From: Rhizobiaceae bacterium
GTDB taxonomy: Bacteria; Pseudomonadota; Alphaproteobacteria; Rhizobiales; Rhizobiaceae
Direction: 5' to 3'
DNA length: 64,000 nucleotides
Assembly (NCBI GenBank): GCA_017643495.1
Contig: JAEPNK010000002.1
Coordinates: forward strand, 310,001 to 374,000
A program made the translations under genes and the position numbers. The notes under the pieces are model-generated. The model was not told the origin of the DNA. It saw only the letters and a program-made list of their open reading frames with translations, and ran no database searches. This document shows positions 27,084 to 36,722 of the stretch, piece after piece (position 1 is the stretch's first letter; every line of letters begins with the position of its first letter).

Positions 27084-28783
27084 CACAAATCCTCTCTGAA
27101 ATATTCAAGCAGATGATTTACGGGGTTGGGTGCCGCCTGCCCCAGCCCGCAGATGGAAGCATCGCGCATAACTGTTTCCAGATCCCGCAATGCTTCTTCA
27201 TCAAACCTTGATTTTCCCGAAAGCATGGCAACCATTTTTTCGGTTCCACCTCGACACGGCGTACATTGGCCACAGGATTCGTGTTTGAAAAACTTCAGCG
27301 TGTTAAGCACAGCATCCCTGATATTGTCCTTGTCGGAAAGGACAACAATTGCATGCGATCCCACAAAGGAACCGAGTTCAGCAAGTGGCCCTCCAAAATC
27401 AAGTGGCAAGTCATCCATGCTTGCAGGCAGAACACCGCCTGATGCTCCTCCCGGATAATAGGCCTTGAAAGTGTGGCCCCCTTCCATTCCGCCGCAATAA
27501 TCGTCGATCAGTTCACGTATGGTAACCCCGGCTGGCGCAACGACCACACCCGGTTTTCGAACACGGCCAGAAACAGACCACGATCTCGGACCTGGATGCT
27601 CCGGCTTGCCCTGTTTTGCAAACCACTCCGGACCATTCTGGATAATCGATGGAATCCAGTGAAGTGTTTCCACATTGTGGTTGAGTGTCGGTTTGCCGAA
27701 CAATCCCACTTCCGCAATATAGGGCGGACGGTGCCGGGGCACGCCACGCTTTCCCTCAATCGATTCAATCATCGCGGATTCTTCTCCGCAGATATAGGCT
27801 CCGGCGCCACGGCGAAGCTCTATGACCCCCTTCTCACACAACCCTTCAGCCTCGATTGCCGCTATCTCCCGGCGAAGGATTTCCAGCACGGCAGGATATT
27901 CATCCCGCATGTAGAGATAAATGCGTTCTGCCTCGACATAGTGCGCGGCGATCAATGCCCCCTCGAGCATGGCATGGGGATTTCTCTCCAGATAATTTCG
28001 GTCCTTGAACGTGCCCGGCTCGCCTTCGTCACCATTGATTGTCATCAAACGCGGCCCCGGATAAGACTTCACAAATCCCCATTTCTTGTTGCTCGGAAAA
28101 CCAGCTCCGCCCAATCCGCGCAGGCCCGATTCATCCAGCAGTTTTGTGACCGCATCAAAATCAATCTCTGTGCGGGCCCGCTCCAACGCTGCGTACCCGC
28201 CATTCGAACGGTAGGTTTCCAGATTTTCATAATCGGGAATAACGGGAGAAATTTCTGCGTTGCGGGTTGCGCCTTCGGCAATTGCCAACAGTTCGGTAAC
28301 CGTTGCCTTGCCGATCTCTCGGTCTCCAACCCTTGCAGCTGGGGCAACATCACAACCACCCATGCAGGGTGCACGCATTACGCGGACTTTTTCCACGTCA
28401 CAGCCAGCTTCAAGTTCCCCGATCAGGGTCTCGGCTCCAGCCATCATGCAGGAAAGGGAATCACATACCCTGATTGTCACTGGTGCAGGTTTTTTCTCGC
28501 CTTCCTTCACAATATCGAAGTGATCATAAAATGAGGCAACTTCGTAGACTTCAGCCATCGACAACCGCGTTGTTTCGGCGAGCGCACGCAAATGCCTGGC
28601 TTCAAGGCAGCCATGGGCATCCTGGATTTTGTGCAGGTATTCGATCAACAAGTCCCGCTGACGGGGCGCATCTCCCAACAACGCATCAACCTCGGCAAGG
28701 GCAACCTCGTCCAGCTGCCTGCCCTTTGTTTGATGGGACTTGCGTCCGCTGCCCCGTTTTTCCATCGAGAATTGCTTGTTCAT
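27083..28783 (-). CDS. fdsB: NAD-dependent formate dehydrogenase, fused gamma-beta (NuoE-NuoF-like) subunit
   Basis: Protein of 566 residues joining two usually separate subunits. Residues about 35-165 are a NuoE/FdsG-like thioredoxin-fold [2Fe-2S] domain (RDLLIEYLHKIQDAHGCL, VCDSLSCMMAG, APCMGGCDVAPA). Residues about 190-566 are NuoF/FdsB-like, binding NAD, FMN and a [4Fe-4S] cluster ([69 protein letters not shown]). The fusion resembles the beta subunit of heterodimeric Methylobacterium Fdh1. It is the first gene of the operon and feeds the alpha subunit at 23330-26122; the two are separated by the LysE and DUF1330 genes. Confidence 0.94.
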   Translation of the reverse strand: MNKQFSMEKRGSGRKSHQTKGRQLDEVALAEVDALLGDAPRQRDLLIEYLHKIQDAHGCLEARHLRALAETTRLSMAEVYEVASFYDHFDIVKEGEKKPAPVTIRVCDSLSCMMAGAETLIGELEAGCDVEKVRVMRAPCMGGCDVAPAARVGDREIGKATVTELLAIAEGATRNAEISPVIPDYENLETYRSNGGYAALERARTEIDFDAVTKLLDESGLRGLGGAGFPSNKKWGFVKSYPGPRLMTINGDEGEPGTFKDRNYLERNPHAMLEGALIAAHYVEAERIYLYMRDEYPAVLEILRREIAAIEAEGLCEKGVIELRRGAGAYICGEESAMIESIEGKRGVPRHRPPYIAEVGLFGKPTLNHNVETLHWIPSIIQNGPEWFAKQGKPEHPGPRSWSVSGRVRKPGVVVAPAGVTIRELIDDYCGGMEGGHTFKAYYPGGASGGVLPASMDDLPLDFGGPLAELGSFVGSHAIVVLSDKDNIRDAVLNTLKFFKHESCGQCTPCRGGTEKMVAMLSGKSRFDEEALRDLETVMRDASICGLGQAAPNPVNHLLEYFREDL

Positions 28784-28861
28784 GGTTTAATCTTGCCAGA
28801 AATTGCTGCCATTTGTCTCCCTGCAATAAGCAGGAAAGAGGATGAGAATTTCACGTCAGCG

Positions 28862-30550
28862 TCAGAACAGGCCCTGCACAAACCCCTTTTCATCCAGCAT
28901 GATTGCCTCAGCCGAAGGAACCTTCGGGAGACCCGGCATTGTCATGATCTCACCGCAGATCACGACGATGAACCCTGCACCGGCAGACAACCTTACTTCG
29001 CGTACCGGCAACGAATGGCCGACGGGAGCGCCCCTCAGGTTCGGGTCGGTTGAAAACGAGTATTGCGTTTTCGCCATGCAGACCGGCAGGTTGCCATATC
29101 CTGCATCTTCCCATTGACGGAGTTGGTCACGGATTCTTTTGTCTGCAAGAACCTCGTCAGCACGATAGATGCGTTTCGCGATCGTTTCGATCTTTTCGAA
29201 AAGAGGCATATTGTCAGAATAGAGCGGAGCATATTGGGCGCTCCCGCCATCAATCATCTGTATGACCTTGTTGGCGAGGGTTTCGATACCTTTTGAGCCT
29301 TCCGCCCAGTGCTTGCATAGCACCGCTTCTGCACCTTGCGTGGCTACATATTCCTTGACTGACTCGATTTCAGCATCCGTATCGCTGATGAAATGGTTGA
29401 TCGCAACAATTGCAGGAACGCCAAACTGCTTGATATTCTCGATATGTCGACCGAGGTTTGCGCATCCCTGTTTGACTGCATCCACGTTTTCCTGGCCAAG
29501 GTCGGATTTTGCCACACCGCCATTCATCTTCATGGCACGAACAGTGGCAACGATCACAACCGCTTCTGGTGCAATACCCGCTTTGCGGCACTTGATGTTC
29601 AGGAACTTTTCGGCCCCCAGATCAGCGCCAAAGCCTGCCTCTGTGACAACGTAATCGGCAAGCTTGAGTGCCGTTTTTGTAGCCACAACCGAATTGCAAC
29701 CATGCGCTATGTTGGCAAACGGGCCGCCATGAACAAAGGCCGGATTGTTTTCCAGTGTCTGTACAAGATTGGGCTGCATTGCCTGCTGCAAAAGAACCGT
29801 CATTGCGCCATCCGCCTTGATGTCGCGGCAATAAACAGGTGAACGATCACGGCGATAGGCGACAATGATGTCCCCAAGCCGTTTCTTGAGGTCATCAAGA
29901 TCTGTCGCAAGACAAAGGATTGCCATCACCTCGGAGGCAACCGTGATATCAAATCCTGCTTCACGCGGGAAACCGTTCGCAATTCCGCCAAGGGAAGCTG
30001 TGATCTGCCGAAGCGCGCGATCATTCATGTCCATGACCCGACGCCAGACAATTCGCCGGATGTCGATTTCCAGCTCGTTGCCCCAATAAATATGATTGTC
30101 AATCATGGCAGAGAGCAGATTGTGGGCCGAGGTAATCGCATGAAAGTCACCTGTAAAATGCAGGTTCATTTCTTCCATGGGGACAACCTGGGCATAACCG
30201 CCACCAGCAGCACCACCTTTCATCCCGAAACAGGGCCCGAGTGATGCTTCCCGGATACAAACAGCAGCCTTTTTGCCGCTTTCTTTCAAAACAGCATTCA
30301 AACCGTCACCCAAACCGACCGTAGTCGTGGTCTTTCCCTCACCTGCCGGTGTCGGATTGATTGCGGTTACAAGGATAAGCTTGCCATCCTTGTTGCCCTG
30401 TACTGATTTGATGAAACTCTCCGATACCTTTGCCTTGTCGTGACCAAACGGCAGCAGATCAGATGACGGAATGCCCAGCTTTTCGCCAATCTCCTGGATC
30501 GGACGCTTGTCAGCTTCACGTGCTATTTCGATGTCGGACTTGACGCTCAT
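28862..30550 (-). CDS. fhs: Formate-tetrahydrofolate ligase
   Basis: ATP-dependent enzyme making 10-formyl-THF from formate and THF, the entry of formate into folate one-carbon metabolism. It has 562 residues, normal length. The N-terminus has [28 protein letters not shown] (P-loop), then [25 protein letters not shown] (family signature), [19 protein letters not shown], and [16 protein letters not shown]. It is encoded upstream of and parallel to the formate dehydrogenase genes with a gap of about 80 bp, so formate can be either assimilated or oxidised from one locus. GGAG precedes the ATG by about 9 nt. Confidence 0.97.
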   Translation of the reverse strand: MSVKSDIEIAREADKRPIQEIGEKLGIPSSDLLPFGHDKAKVSESFIKSVQGNKDGKLILVTAINPTPAGEGKTTTTVGLGDGLNAVLKESGKKAAVCIREASLGPCFGMKGGAAGGGYAQVVPMEEMNLHFTGDFHAITSAHNLLSAMIDNHIYWGNELEIDIRRIVWRRVMDMNDRALRQITASLGGIANGFPREAGFDITVASEVMAILCLATDLDDLKKRLGDIIVAYRRDRSPVYCRDIKADGAMTVLLQQAMQPNLVQTLENNPAFVHGGPFANIAHGCNSVVATKTALKLADYVVTEAGFGADLGAEKFLNIKCRKAGIAPEAVVIVATVRAMKMNGGVAKSDLGQENVDAVKQGCANLGRHIENIKQFGVPAIVAINHFISDTDAEIESVKEYVATQGAEAVLCKHWAEGSKGIETLANKVIQMIDGGSAQYAPLYSDNMPLFEKIETIAKRIYRADEVLADKRIRDQLRQWEDAGYGNLPVCMAKTQYSFSTDPNLRGAPVGHSLPVREVRLSAGAGFIVVICGEIMTMPGLPKVPSAEAIMLDEKGFVQGLF

Positions 30551-30790
30551 GGCTTTAACTCCACGGTTAGGTATCAGTACAGAATTATGGAAAAAACTGA
30601 TCCGGAAATTGCTGCTTGCGACTTATTTAAATGCGAAAGCGGCTGATACACGCGTCAACCTGTTTTCCAGTACCGGGAACCCTGTCCGGTTCATCTTTGT
30701 CTAGCATATGAGTCTGAGTGTTCAAGTGTGTTTCAGCCACCCACCATTCCAAATGAGACATCAGAGCATATGATTTCAGACAATAAAAAA

Positions 30791-30813
30791 CCTGCTACGA
30801 CGTGCGTAGCAGG
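30791..30813 (-). terminator. Intrinsic terminator after hupB
   Basis: On the minus strand, CCTGCTACG and CGTAGCAGG form a 9-bp perfect stem with a 5-nt loop, followed immediately by TTTTTTATT. It lies 27 bp after the hupB stop and is a textbook rho-independent terminator. Confidence 0.9.
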
Positions 30814-30839
30814 CTTTGAATGAACTGTTGTAGACGGGT

Positions 30840-31115
30840 TTAGCCGTTTACAGCATCTTTCAGGGCCTTGCCTGCCTTGAATTTTGGAGACTTGGAAGCG
30901 GCAACCTGAACGGTTTCGCCGGTACGTGGATTGCGTGCAGTCGTAGCCTTGCGGTCAGCAACGGAAAAATTGCCGAATCCGAGGATGCGAACTTCGTCAC
31001 CTGCCGCAAGCTGTTCGGTCACTGTACCGAGAACCGCTTCAACCGCATCATTTGCCTGGGCTTTGCTCATGTCACATTTTTCAGCAACTGCCGAGATGAG
31101 TTCGTTCTTGTTCAT
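30840..31115 (-). CDS. hupB: DNA-binding protein HU
   Basis: Nucleoid protein of 91 residues that bends DNA without strict sequence specificity. The sequence follows the HU/IHF family: MNKNELISAVAEKCDMSKAQANDAVEAVLGTV, GDEVRILGFGNFSVADRKATTARNPRTGE (the beta-arm with its tip Arg-Asn-Pro), KSPKFKAGKALKDAVN. HU is favoured over IHF by the arm sequence and its place after lon, the common arrangement in Alphaproteobacteria. AAAGGA precedes the ATG. It has its own terminator, and the lon terminator separates it from lon. Confidence 0.96.
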   Translation of the reverse strand: MNKNELISAVAEKCDMSKAQANDAVEAVLGTVTEQLAAGDEVRILGFGNFSVADRKATTARNPRTGETVQVAASKSPKFKAGKALKDAVNG

Positions 31116-31297
31116 GATGTAATCCTTTTTGTCTTATATGTTCGACTCGTTGAGCCGTTGCGGGAGTGTCATCCCAATCTGCTAGAAAAACAACATAAAA
31201 GGCAGGAAAATGGCTGATTTCAGGCATTTTCAACCAATATTTTCTGTTTTCAGAGACAAAATCTGCTGGCAATCAAAATTTTTCTCATGGAAAGAAA

Positions 31298-31321
31298 AAG
31301 GCCCGAAATGATTCGGGCCTT
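31298..31321 (-). terminator. Intrinsic terminator after lon
   Basis: AAGGCCCGAA pairs with TTCGGGCCTT (10-bp perfect stem) around a 4-nt loop. On the minus strand the stem is followed by a T-rich run (TTTTCTTT). It lies 34 bp after the lon stop. Confidence 0.85.
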
Positions 31322-31354
31322 CTTCAATTCATTCAGATGCAGGGCTGATAACAA

Positions 31355-33787
31355 TCAGTGTGCAACAGAACCGGTCTCGCCAGGCACAGGTGCCATCATC
31401 TCGCGACGGGCACGTTCAGCATCTTCCGGTGTCCACTCGATTGCAGTCGGCTTAGACACAAGTGCATGATCAAGAACTTCGTCAATTACACTGACCGGAA
31501 CAATCTCCAGCTCATTTTTGACATTGTCCGGAATGTCCGCGAGGTCTTTGGCGTTTTCCTCGGGAATCAGCACTTTTTTGATTCCGCCACGTAGCGCAGC
31601 AAGAAGTTTCTCCTTCAAACCGCCAATCGGCAATACACGTCCGCGTAGCGTGATTTCACCCGTCATCGCGACATCCGCCTTGACCGGTATTCCTGTCATG
31701 ATCGAAACCATGGATGTGGCCATTGCGACACCAGCTGACGGACCATCCTTTGGAGTTGCCCCTTCCGGAACGTGAACATGGACGTCCACCCGGTCAAAGG
31801 TTGGCGGCTCGATACCAAAGTCCACGGCACGTGACCGTACATAGGAAGCAGCCGCAGAGATGGATTCCTTCATCACATCCTTGAGGTTGCCGGTAACTGT
31901 CATCTTGCCCTTGCCAGGCATTGAAATGCCCTCAATGGTCAGCAGTTCACCACCAACTTCGGTCCAGGCAAGACCGGTAACCACACCGATCCGGTCTTCC
32001 TTCTCGGCTTCGCCATGACGGAACTTCGGCACACCCAGGAAATCCTCGACATTTTTTGGAGTGACTTTTACCGACTTGCGCTCTTCCTTCATGATTGAGG
32101 TAACCGCCTTGCGGGCAAGTTTGGTCAGCTCGCGCTCAAGGTTCCGCACACCGGCTTCCCGAGTGTATTTCTGGATAACCAGCCGGATAGCTTCATCATT
32201 GACCGAAAACTCCTTCGCCTGGAGCGCATGGTCCTTGATGGCCTTCGGCAACAGGTGCCGCTTGGCAATCTCAAGCTTCTCATCCTCGGTATAACCGGCG
32301 ATGCGTATGATTTCCATGCGGTCCATCAAAGGGCCGGGAATGTTCAACGTATTCGCGGTGGTCACGAACATGACACTGGACAAGTCATAATCGACTTCAA
32401 GGTAGTGATCGGAGAACGTGTTGTTCTGTTCCGGATCAAGCACCTCAAGCAAGGCGGAAGAAGGATCTCCGCGGAAATCCATCCCCATCTTGTCGATTTC
32501 GTCCAACAGGAAAAGCGGATTGGCTTTCTTGGCCTTTTTCATGGACTGGATGATCTTGCCGGGCATTGACCCGATATAGGTACGGCGGTGACCACGAATT
32601 TCGGACTCGTCACGAACGCCGCCCAAGGCCATACGCACAAACTCCCTGCCGGTTGCCTTGGCAATGGATTTACCAAGCGAAGTCTTGCCGACGCCAGGAG
32701 GGCCAACAAGACACAGGATCGGACCTTTCAGCTTCTTGGCGCGGGACTGGACTGCCAGATATTCGATAATCCGTTCCTTGACCTTCTCAAGCCCGTAATG
32801 ATCAACGTCAAGCACTTCTTCAGCCTTGTGAAGATCAGTCTTGATGGCTGAGCGCTTGCCCCATGGAATACCAAGTAGCCAGTCAAGATAGTTTCTGACG
32901 ACCGTCGCTTCAGCAGACATCGGGCTCATCTGCTTAAGCTTCTTGAACTCGGCTTCGGCCTTCTCTTTGGCTTCTTTTGAGAGCTTGGTTTTCTTGATGC
33001 GCTCTTCGATTTCCTGAAGTTCATCCTTGCCGTCTTCGCCCTCACCCAACTCTTTCTGAATGGCCTTCATTTGCTCATTCAGGTAATATTCGCGCTGGGT
33101 TTTCTCCATCTGCCGCTTGACCCGGCCCCGGATGCGCTTCTCGACCTGCAGGACGGAAACTTCGCTTTCCATCATGCCAATGACATGCTCAAGCCGCTCC
33201 TTGACACTGAAAATGCCAAGGATTTCCTGCTTCTCGGATATCTTGATTGCCAGATGGGAGGCGATCGTGTCCGCCAGTTTCGAATAGTCTTCAATCTGGG
33301 TCACGGAAGAAACAACTTCCGGCGACACTTTCTTGTTCAGTTTAACGTAATTCTCGAAATCGTTGACGACCGAACGGGCAAGGGCTTCAATCTCGACCGG
33401 ATCATCATCACCATCCTCAACTATTTCGGCAACTGCCTCAAAATATTCCGAACGGTCCGAAAACTTGCGGACGCGAGCACGGGCAACACCTTCGACAAGA
33501 ACCTTGACTGTACCATCCGGCAATTTCAGCATTTGCAGAACAGAAGCAACCGTACCAATATCGTAAAGGCTTTCAGGACTTGGATCGTCATCGCCTGCAT
33601 TCTTTTGCGTAAACAGCAAAATCTGGCGGTCAGTGTTCATTACCTCTTCGAGAGCAGCGATTGATTTGGCACGGCCAACGAAAAGCGGCACAATCATGTG
33701 CGGGAAGACAACGATGTCGCGCAATGGCAACAACGGCAGTACATCACCGGTACCAAACTCGATTTCATGGTTATTGTCAGAACTCAT
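31355..33787 (-). CDS. lon: ATP-dependent protease Lon
   Basis: Cytosolic AAA+ serine protease of 810 residues that removes misfolded and regulatory proteins. The N-terminal substrate-binding domain begins LPLLPLRDIVVFPHMIVPLFVGR. A helical region with KIQKELGE-type spacing follows (MKAIQKELGEGEDGKDEL), then the ATPase module: Walker A GPPGVGKTSLGKS, Walker B PLFLLDEIDKM. The protease domain has the catalytic dyad Ser in KDGPSAGVAM and Lys in PIGGLKEKLLAA. It is flanked by clpX upstream and hupB downstream. A heat-shock-like promoter lies in the 454-bp leader region. Confidence 0.97.
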   Translation of the reverse strand: MSSDNNHEIEFGTGDVLPLLPLRDIVVFPHMIVPLFVGRAKSIAALEEVMNTDRQILLFTQKNAGDDDPSPESLYDIGTVASVLQMLKLPDGTVKVLVEGVARARVRKFSDRSEYFEAVAEIVEDGDDDPVEIEALARSVVNDFENYVKLNKKVSPEVVSSVTQIEDYSKLADTIASHLAIKISEKQEILGIFSVKERLEHVIGMMESEVSVLQVEKRIRGRVKRQMEKTQREYYLNEQMKAIQKELGEGEDGKDELQEIEERIKKTKLSKEAKEKAEAEFKKLKQMSPMSAEATVVRNYLDWLLGIPWGKRSAIKTDLHKAEEVLDVDHYGLEKVKERIIEYLAVQSRAKKLKGPILCLVGPPGVGKTSLGKSIAKATGREFVRMALGGVRDESEIRGHRRTYIGSMPGKIIQSMKKAKKANPLFLLDEIDKMGMDFRGDPSSALLEVLDPEQNNTFSDHYLEVDYDLSSVMFVTTANTLNIPGPLMDRMEIIRIAGYTEDEKLEIAKRHLLPKAIKDHALQAKEFSVNDEAIRLVIQKYTREAGVRNLERELTKLARKAVTSIMKEERKSVKVTPKNVEDFLGVPKFRHGEAEKEDRIGVVTGLAWTEVGGELLTIEGISMPGKGKMTVTGNLKDVMKESISAAASYVRSRAVDFGIEPPTFDRVDVHVHVPEGATPKDGPSAGVAMATSMVSIMTGIPVKADVAMTGEITLRGRVLPIGGLKEKLLAALRGGIKKVLIPEENAKDLADIPDNVKNELEIVPVSVIDEVLDHALVSKPTAIEWTPEDAERARREMMAPVPGETGSVAH

Positions 33788-33944
33788 GGCTTTTCCTTTT
33801 CAACGCGGCCAATCGGGGTCGCGAATCTGCATTTTAGCTGTCACAATAGTTCAGGAACACAGTTTTTGGGAGTTTTGCCCGGGTAGACAAACCCGGACCG
33901 GAACCATTCATCGTTCCGAAAACTGGACAGCCAACGTTACCGGA

Positions 33945-33974
33945 TAACTGGGGTCTTCGGCTGTCAGGTTCAAG
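33945..33974 (-). promoter_or_regulatory. Heat-shock (sigma-32/RpoH-type) promoter for lon
   Basis: On the minus strand CTTGAA (plus 33969-33974) is followed after 15 nt by CCCCAGTTA (plus 33945-33953), against the sigma-32 consensus CTTGAA-N13-15-CCCCATNTA. Only one consensus position differs. It lies about 155 bp before the lon ATG. Heat-shock control of lon is well known in proteobacteria. Confidence 0.7.
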
Positions 33975-34176
33975 TCGCCAAAACGTTGACAGGCAAATTG
34001 GCTTCAACCGGACATTCCAAATGCACCACTCCCGTTGGCACCCTGGTGTTCCTGCCTTCATGCATCTCAAGATTGTAACCTGTCTGGCTGCCCTGAAACT
34101 GTACTGAACAACCACCAACTCATGTAGGTAGAGTATTTGGTTGAACAGACCAAGGGATCAGACAGAGGGGGGAAGA

Positions 34177-34207
34177 GCTTTCGGCAGGAATAATACGCGC
34201 CGAAAGC
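34177..34207 (-). terminator. Hairpin after clpX
   Basis: GCTTTCGGC (34177-34185) pairs perfectly with GCCGAAAGC (34199-34207) around a 13-nt loop, about 35 bp after the clpX stop. The minus-strand flank is pyrimidine-rich (TCTTCCCCCC) but not a T-run, so termination may be partial. Confidence 0.5.
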
Positions 34208-34241
34208 GAAATGTTTTACATGTATGACGAAGCGTCAGGGA

Positions 34242-35516
34242 TCAGGCGCTTGCTTCCTGATCTTCTTTCTTGTCCGAATAGATGTAGAGTGGGCGGGCAT
34301 TGCCTTCCACAACCTCTTCAGAGATCACCACCTCTTCGACACCTTCCAGCGCAGGCAGTTCAAACATGGTATCCAGCAGGATACCTTCAAGAATTGAACG
34401 CAGGCCACGGGCACCGGTCTTTCTGACAATTGCCCTTCTCGCAACAGCCTTGAGCGCATCCTCATGGAAAGAAAGCTGCACATCTTCCAGTTCGAACAAG
34501 CGCTGATACTGTTTTACCAGTGCATTTTTAGGTTCGGTCAGAATTTGTACAAGTGCATCCTCATCCAGATCCTCAAGGGTCGCCAAAACAGGAACCCGGC
34601 CAATGAATTCCGGAATAAGGCCGAATTTCTGGAGATCTTCAGGCTCGACACCTCTGAGAAGCTCTCCAGTCTTGCGGTCTTCAGGTGCCTCAACATGGGC
34701 AGCAAATCCAATGGACGTTTTCTGCCCCCGGTCTGAGATGATTTTTTCCAGTCCGGCAAATGCGCCACCACACACGAACAGCATGTTGGTCGTATCGACT
34801 TGCAGAAATTCCTGTTGGGGATGCTTTCTGCCGCCTTGGGGAGGTACGGAAGCCACCGTGCCTTCCATTATCTTGAGTAGCGCCTGCTGCACACCCTCAC
34901 CGGAAACATCCCGCGTGATAGACGGATTGTCAGACTTGCGCGAAATCTTGTCGACCTCGTCAATATAAACGATACCGCGCTGGGCACGTTCGACATTGTA
35001 ATCGGAAGCCTGAAGCAGTTTGAGAATGATGTTCTCAACATCCTCACCCACATAACCTGCCTCGGTCAGCGTTGTCGCATCCGCCATTGTAAACGGCACA
35101 TCAAGAATGCGCGCGAGCGTCTGGGCAAGCAAGGTCTTGCCACAGCCTGTAGGGCCAATCAGCATGATGTTGGATTTGGCAAGCTCAACATCCTGGTTCT
35201 TGGTTGCGTGATTCAGACGCTTGTAGTGGTTATGGACAGCCACGGAGAGAACCCGCTTGGCATGCGCCTGGCCAATAACGTAATCGTCAAGAACTTCCAG
35301 GATTTCCTGTGGCGTCGGAATACCTTCGCCTGACTTCACCATTGAGGACTTGTTTTCCTCGCGAATGATGTCCATGCAAAGTTCCACGCACTCATCGCAG
35401 ATGAAAACAGTTGGTCCGGCAATCAGCTTGCGAACCTCATGCTGGCTCTTGCCGCAAAAGGAACAATAGAGGGTGTTTTTCGAATCACCGCCGCCGGAAT
35501 TTGAAATCTTGCTCAT
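34242..35516 (-). CDS. clpX: ATP-dependent Clp protease, ATP-binding subunit ClpX
   Basis: AAA+ unfoldase of 424 residues that feeds substrates to ClpP. The N-terminal zinc-binding domain has four Cys ([13 protein letters not shown] ... [10 protein letters not shown]). The ATPase core has Walker [14 protein letters not shown], Walker [12 protein letters not shown], the sensor region [13 protein letters not shown], and the ClpP-docking IGF loop, here [11 protein letters not shown]. The C-terminus is hydrophilic. clpP lies upstream on the same strand with 246 bp between, so clpX may also have its own promoter. In Alphaproteobacteria ClpXP degrades the cell-cycle regulator CtrA, whose kinase CckA is encoded nearby. 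Confidence 0.97.
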   Translation of the reverse strand: MSKISNSGGGDSKNTLYCSFCGKSQHEVRKLIAGPTVFICDECVELCMDIIREENKSSMVKSGEGIPTPQEILEVLDDYVIGQAHAKRVLSVAVHNHYKRLNHATKNQDVELAKSNIMLIGPTGCGKTLLAQTLARILDVPFTMADATTLTEAGYVGEDVENIILKLLQASDYNVERAQRGIVYIDEVDKISRKSDNPSITRDVSGEGVQQALLKIMEGTVASVPPQGGRKHPQQEFLQVDTTNMLFVCGGAFAGLEKIISDRGQKTSIGFAAHVEAPEDRKTGELLRGVEPEDLQKFGLIPEFIGRVPVLATLEDLDEDALVQILTEPKNALVKQYQRLFELEDVQLSFHEDALKAVARRAIVRKTGARGLRSILEGILLDTMFELPALEGVEEVVISEEVVEGNARPLYIYSDKKEDQEASA

Positions 35517-35762
35517 CTACAATCCTTACTCAGGGTCAACAGGTCGCTGCTTGTTCCTGGTCTTGCCGGCTTTCATGCCACACATCCCGAACGGAAAGCC
35601 ATGGCATGCAAGCTTTTCTCATTTTGCAGTCTCGGGAATAAGGGGATCCCATTACCCCGAAACCGCCAACCTACACTATAGAAACCAAAACACTCACATA
35701 AAATTAACAAAAAGGAGCGTTTTCCCTGCAGACTGGTTAACATCTGCAGCTTGTGTAAAACA

Positions 35763-36389
35763 TTATGAATCGTCTTCTGCAGATTCCCGCTGCTCGATCA
35801 CCTTGTCAATTATGCCGAATTCCTTCGTCTCTTCAGCAGTCATAAAATGATCGCGATCCAGGGTTTTCTCGATTGTTTCGTAATCCTGCCCCGTATGCTT
35901 CACATAAACCTCGTTAAGACGACGTTTCATCTTCATTATGTCTTCAGCATGGCGCTGGATGTCCGATGCCTGTCCCTGGAAGCCACCTGAAGGCTGGTGA
36001 ACCATGATACGGGCATTTGGAAGGGCAAAGCGCATGTCCTTGTTGCCCGCACACAACAGAAGCGACCCCATGGAAGCTGCCTGCCCCATGCAGAGGGTGG
36101 ATACAGGAGGCTTGATAAACTGCATGGTATCGTAAATTCCCATGCCGGCAGTCACAACCCCGCCCGGTGAATTGATATAGAGATTGATTTCCTTTTTCGG
36201 GTTTTCCGCTTCCAGGAACAACAGCTGGGCACAAATCAGCGTAGCCATGTTGTCTTCAATTGGCCCCGTGATGAAGATAACCCGCTCTTTGAGCAGCCTT
36301 GAAAAGATATCATAGGCGCGCTCTCCACGTGCGGACTGCTCCACAACCATGGGAACCAGGTTCATGTAGGTATCAATCGGATCTTTCAT
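35763..36389 (-). CDS. clpP: ATP-dependent Clp protease, proteolytic subunit ClpP
   Basis: Serine protease of 208 residues forming the two-ring chamber of ClpXP/ClpAP. The catalytic triad is visible: Ser in [16 protein letters not shown], His in [18 protein letters not shown], and Asp in the TLDRDHFM region. The N-terminus ([38 protein letters not shown]) is typical. It is the first gene of the clpP-clpX-lon-hupB series. A small hairpin (CTGCAGA/TCTGCAG, 35726-35749) lies just after its stop. Confidence 0.97.
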   Translation of the reverse strand: MKDPIDTYMNLVPMVVEQSARGERAYDIFSRLLKERVIFITGPIEDNMATLICAQLLFLEAENPKKEINLYINSPGGVVTAGMGIYDTMQFIKPPVSTLCMGQAASMGSLLLCAGNKDMRFALPNARIMVHQPSGGFQGQASDIQRHAEDIMKMKRRLNEVYVKHTGQDYETIEKTLDRDHFMTAEETKEFGIIDKVIEQRESAEDDS

Positions 36390-36722
36390 TGCGGGTAAAA
36401 CCTTCCGGAAATGCTGTCGAATCTAAAATCTGCAAAGAAACTATGGCATGAGCCTGCAAGAGAAAAGAGCCTGTTTGAGCCATCTTCCGGCAGGGTTAAG
36501 CGAAATCACGCGGCAAGTATCTGAAAGTGTATTTTTCCTGATCTGAGAATTGGGCAAGGCTCTAAATATGTGTCCGGCCTTCATCCTGCAAGGCTTTGCC
36601 AGCAGATAGTAGCTGGTTGGCATACAAAGACCGGCATTGTCTCTGACTTAGATATCTGTCATACATGCATTCTTGAGCAATCACTCAAGAACTTATTTCT
36701 AGGTCCAAAGGGAGACAATCCT
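36390..36722. other. 333-bp divergent intergenic region between clpP and the GST gene
   Basis: No gene supported: the plus frame can be extended back to 36570, but that lead lacks family similarity. I see no clear heat-shock promoter for clpP. On the GST side there is a short hairpin (CCAGC/GCTGG near 36600-36618) and the strong palindrome at 36671-36690. Confidence 0.5.
36671..36690. promoter_or_regulatory. Palindrome upstream of the GST gene
   Basis: TCTTGAG (36671-36677) and CTCAAGA (36684-36690) form a perfect 7-bp inverted repeat with a 6-bp centre, ending 32 bp before the GST start. Size and place fit a repressor operator or a leader hairpin; the protein that would bind is unknown. Confidence 0.4.

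Larger units (their letters stand above)
33788..34241. other. 454-bp intergenic region between clpX and lon
   Basis: No convincing gene. The 94-codon frame at 33834-34118 on the minus strand has no family resemblance and an unlikely composition. The region holds the heat-shock-type promoter for lon at 33945-33974 and a hairpin after clpX at 34177-34207. This leaves a lon 5' leader of roughly 150 nt, in which I see no other structure. Confidence 0.6.

Noticed and set aside
27473-28534. 353-codon plus-strand frame
   Set aside because: Antisense to the fused formate dehydrogenase flavin subunit; no motifs.
33834-34118. 94-codon minus-strand frame between clpX and lon
   Set aside because: Covers the heat-shock promoter for lon, has no ribosome site or family resemblance.
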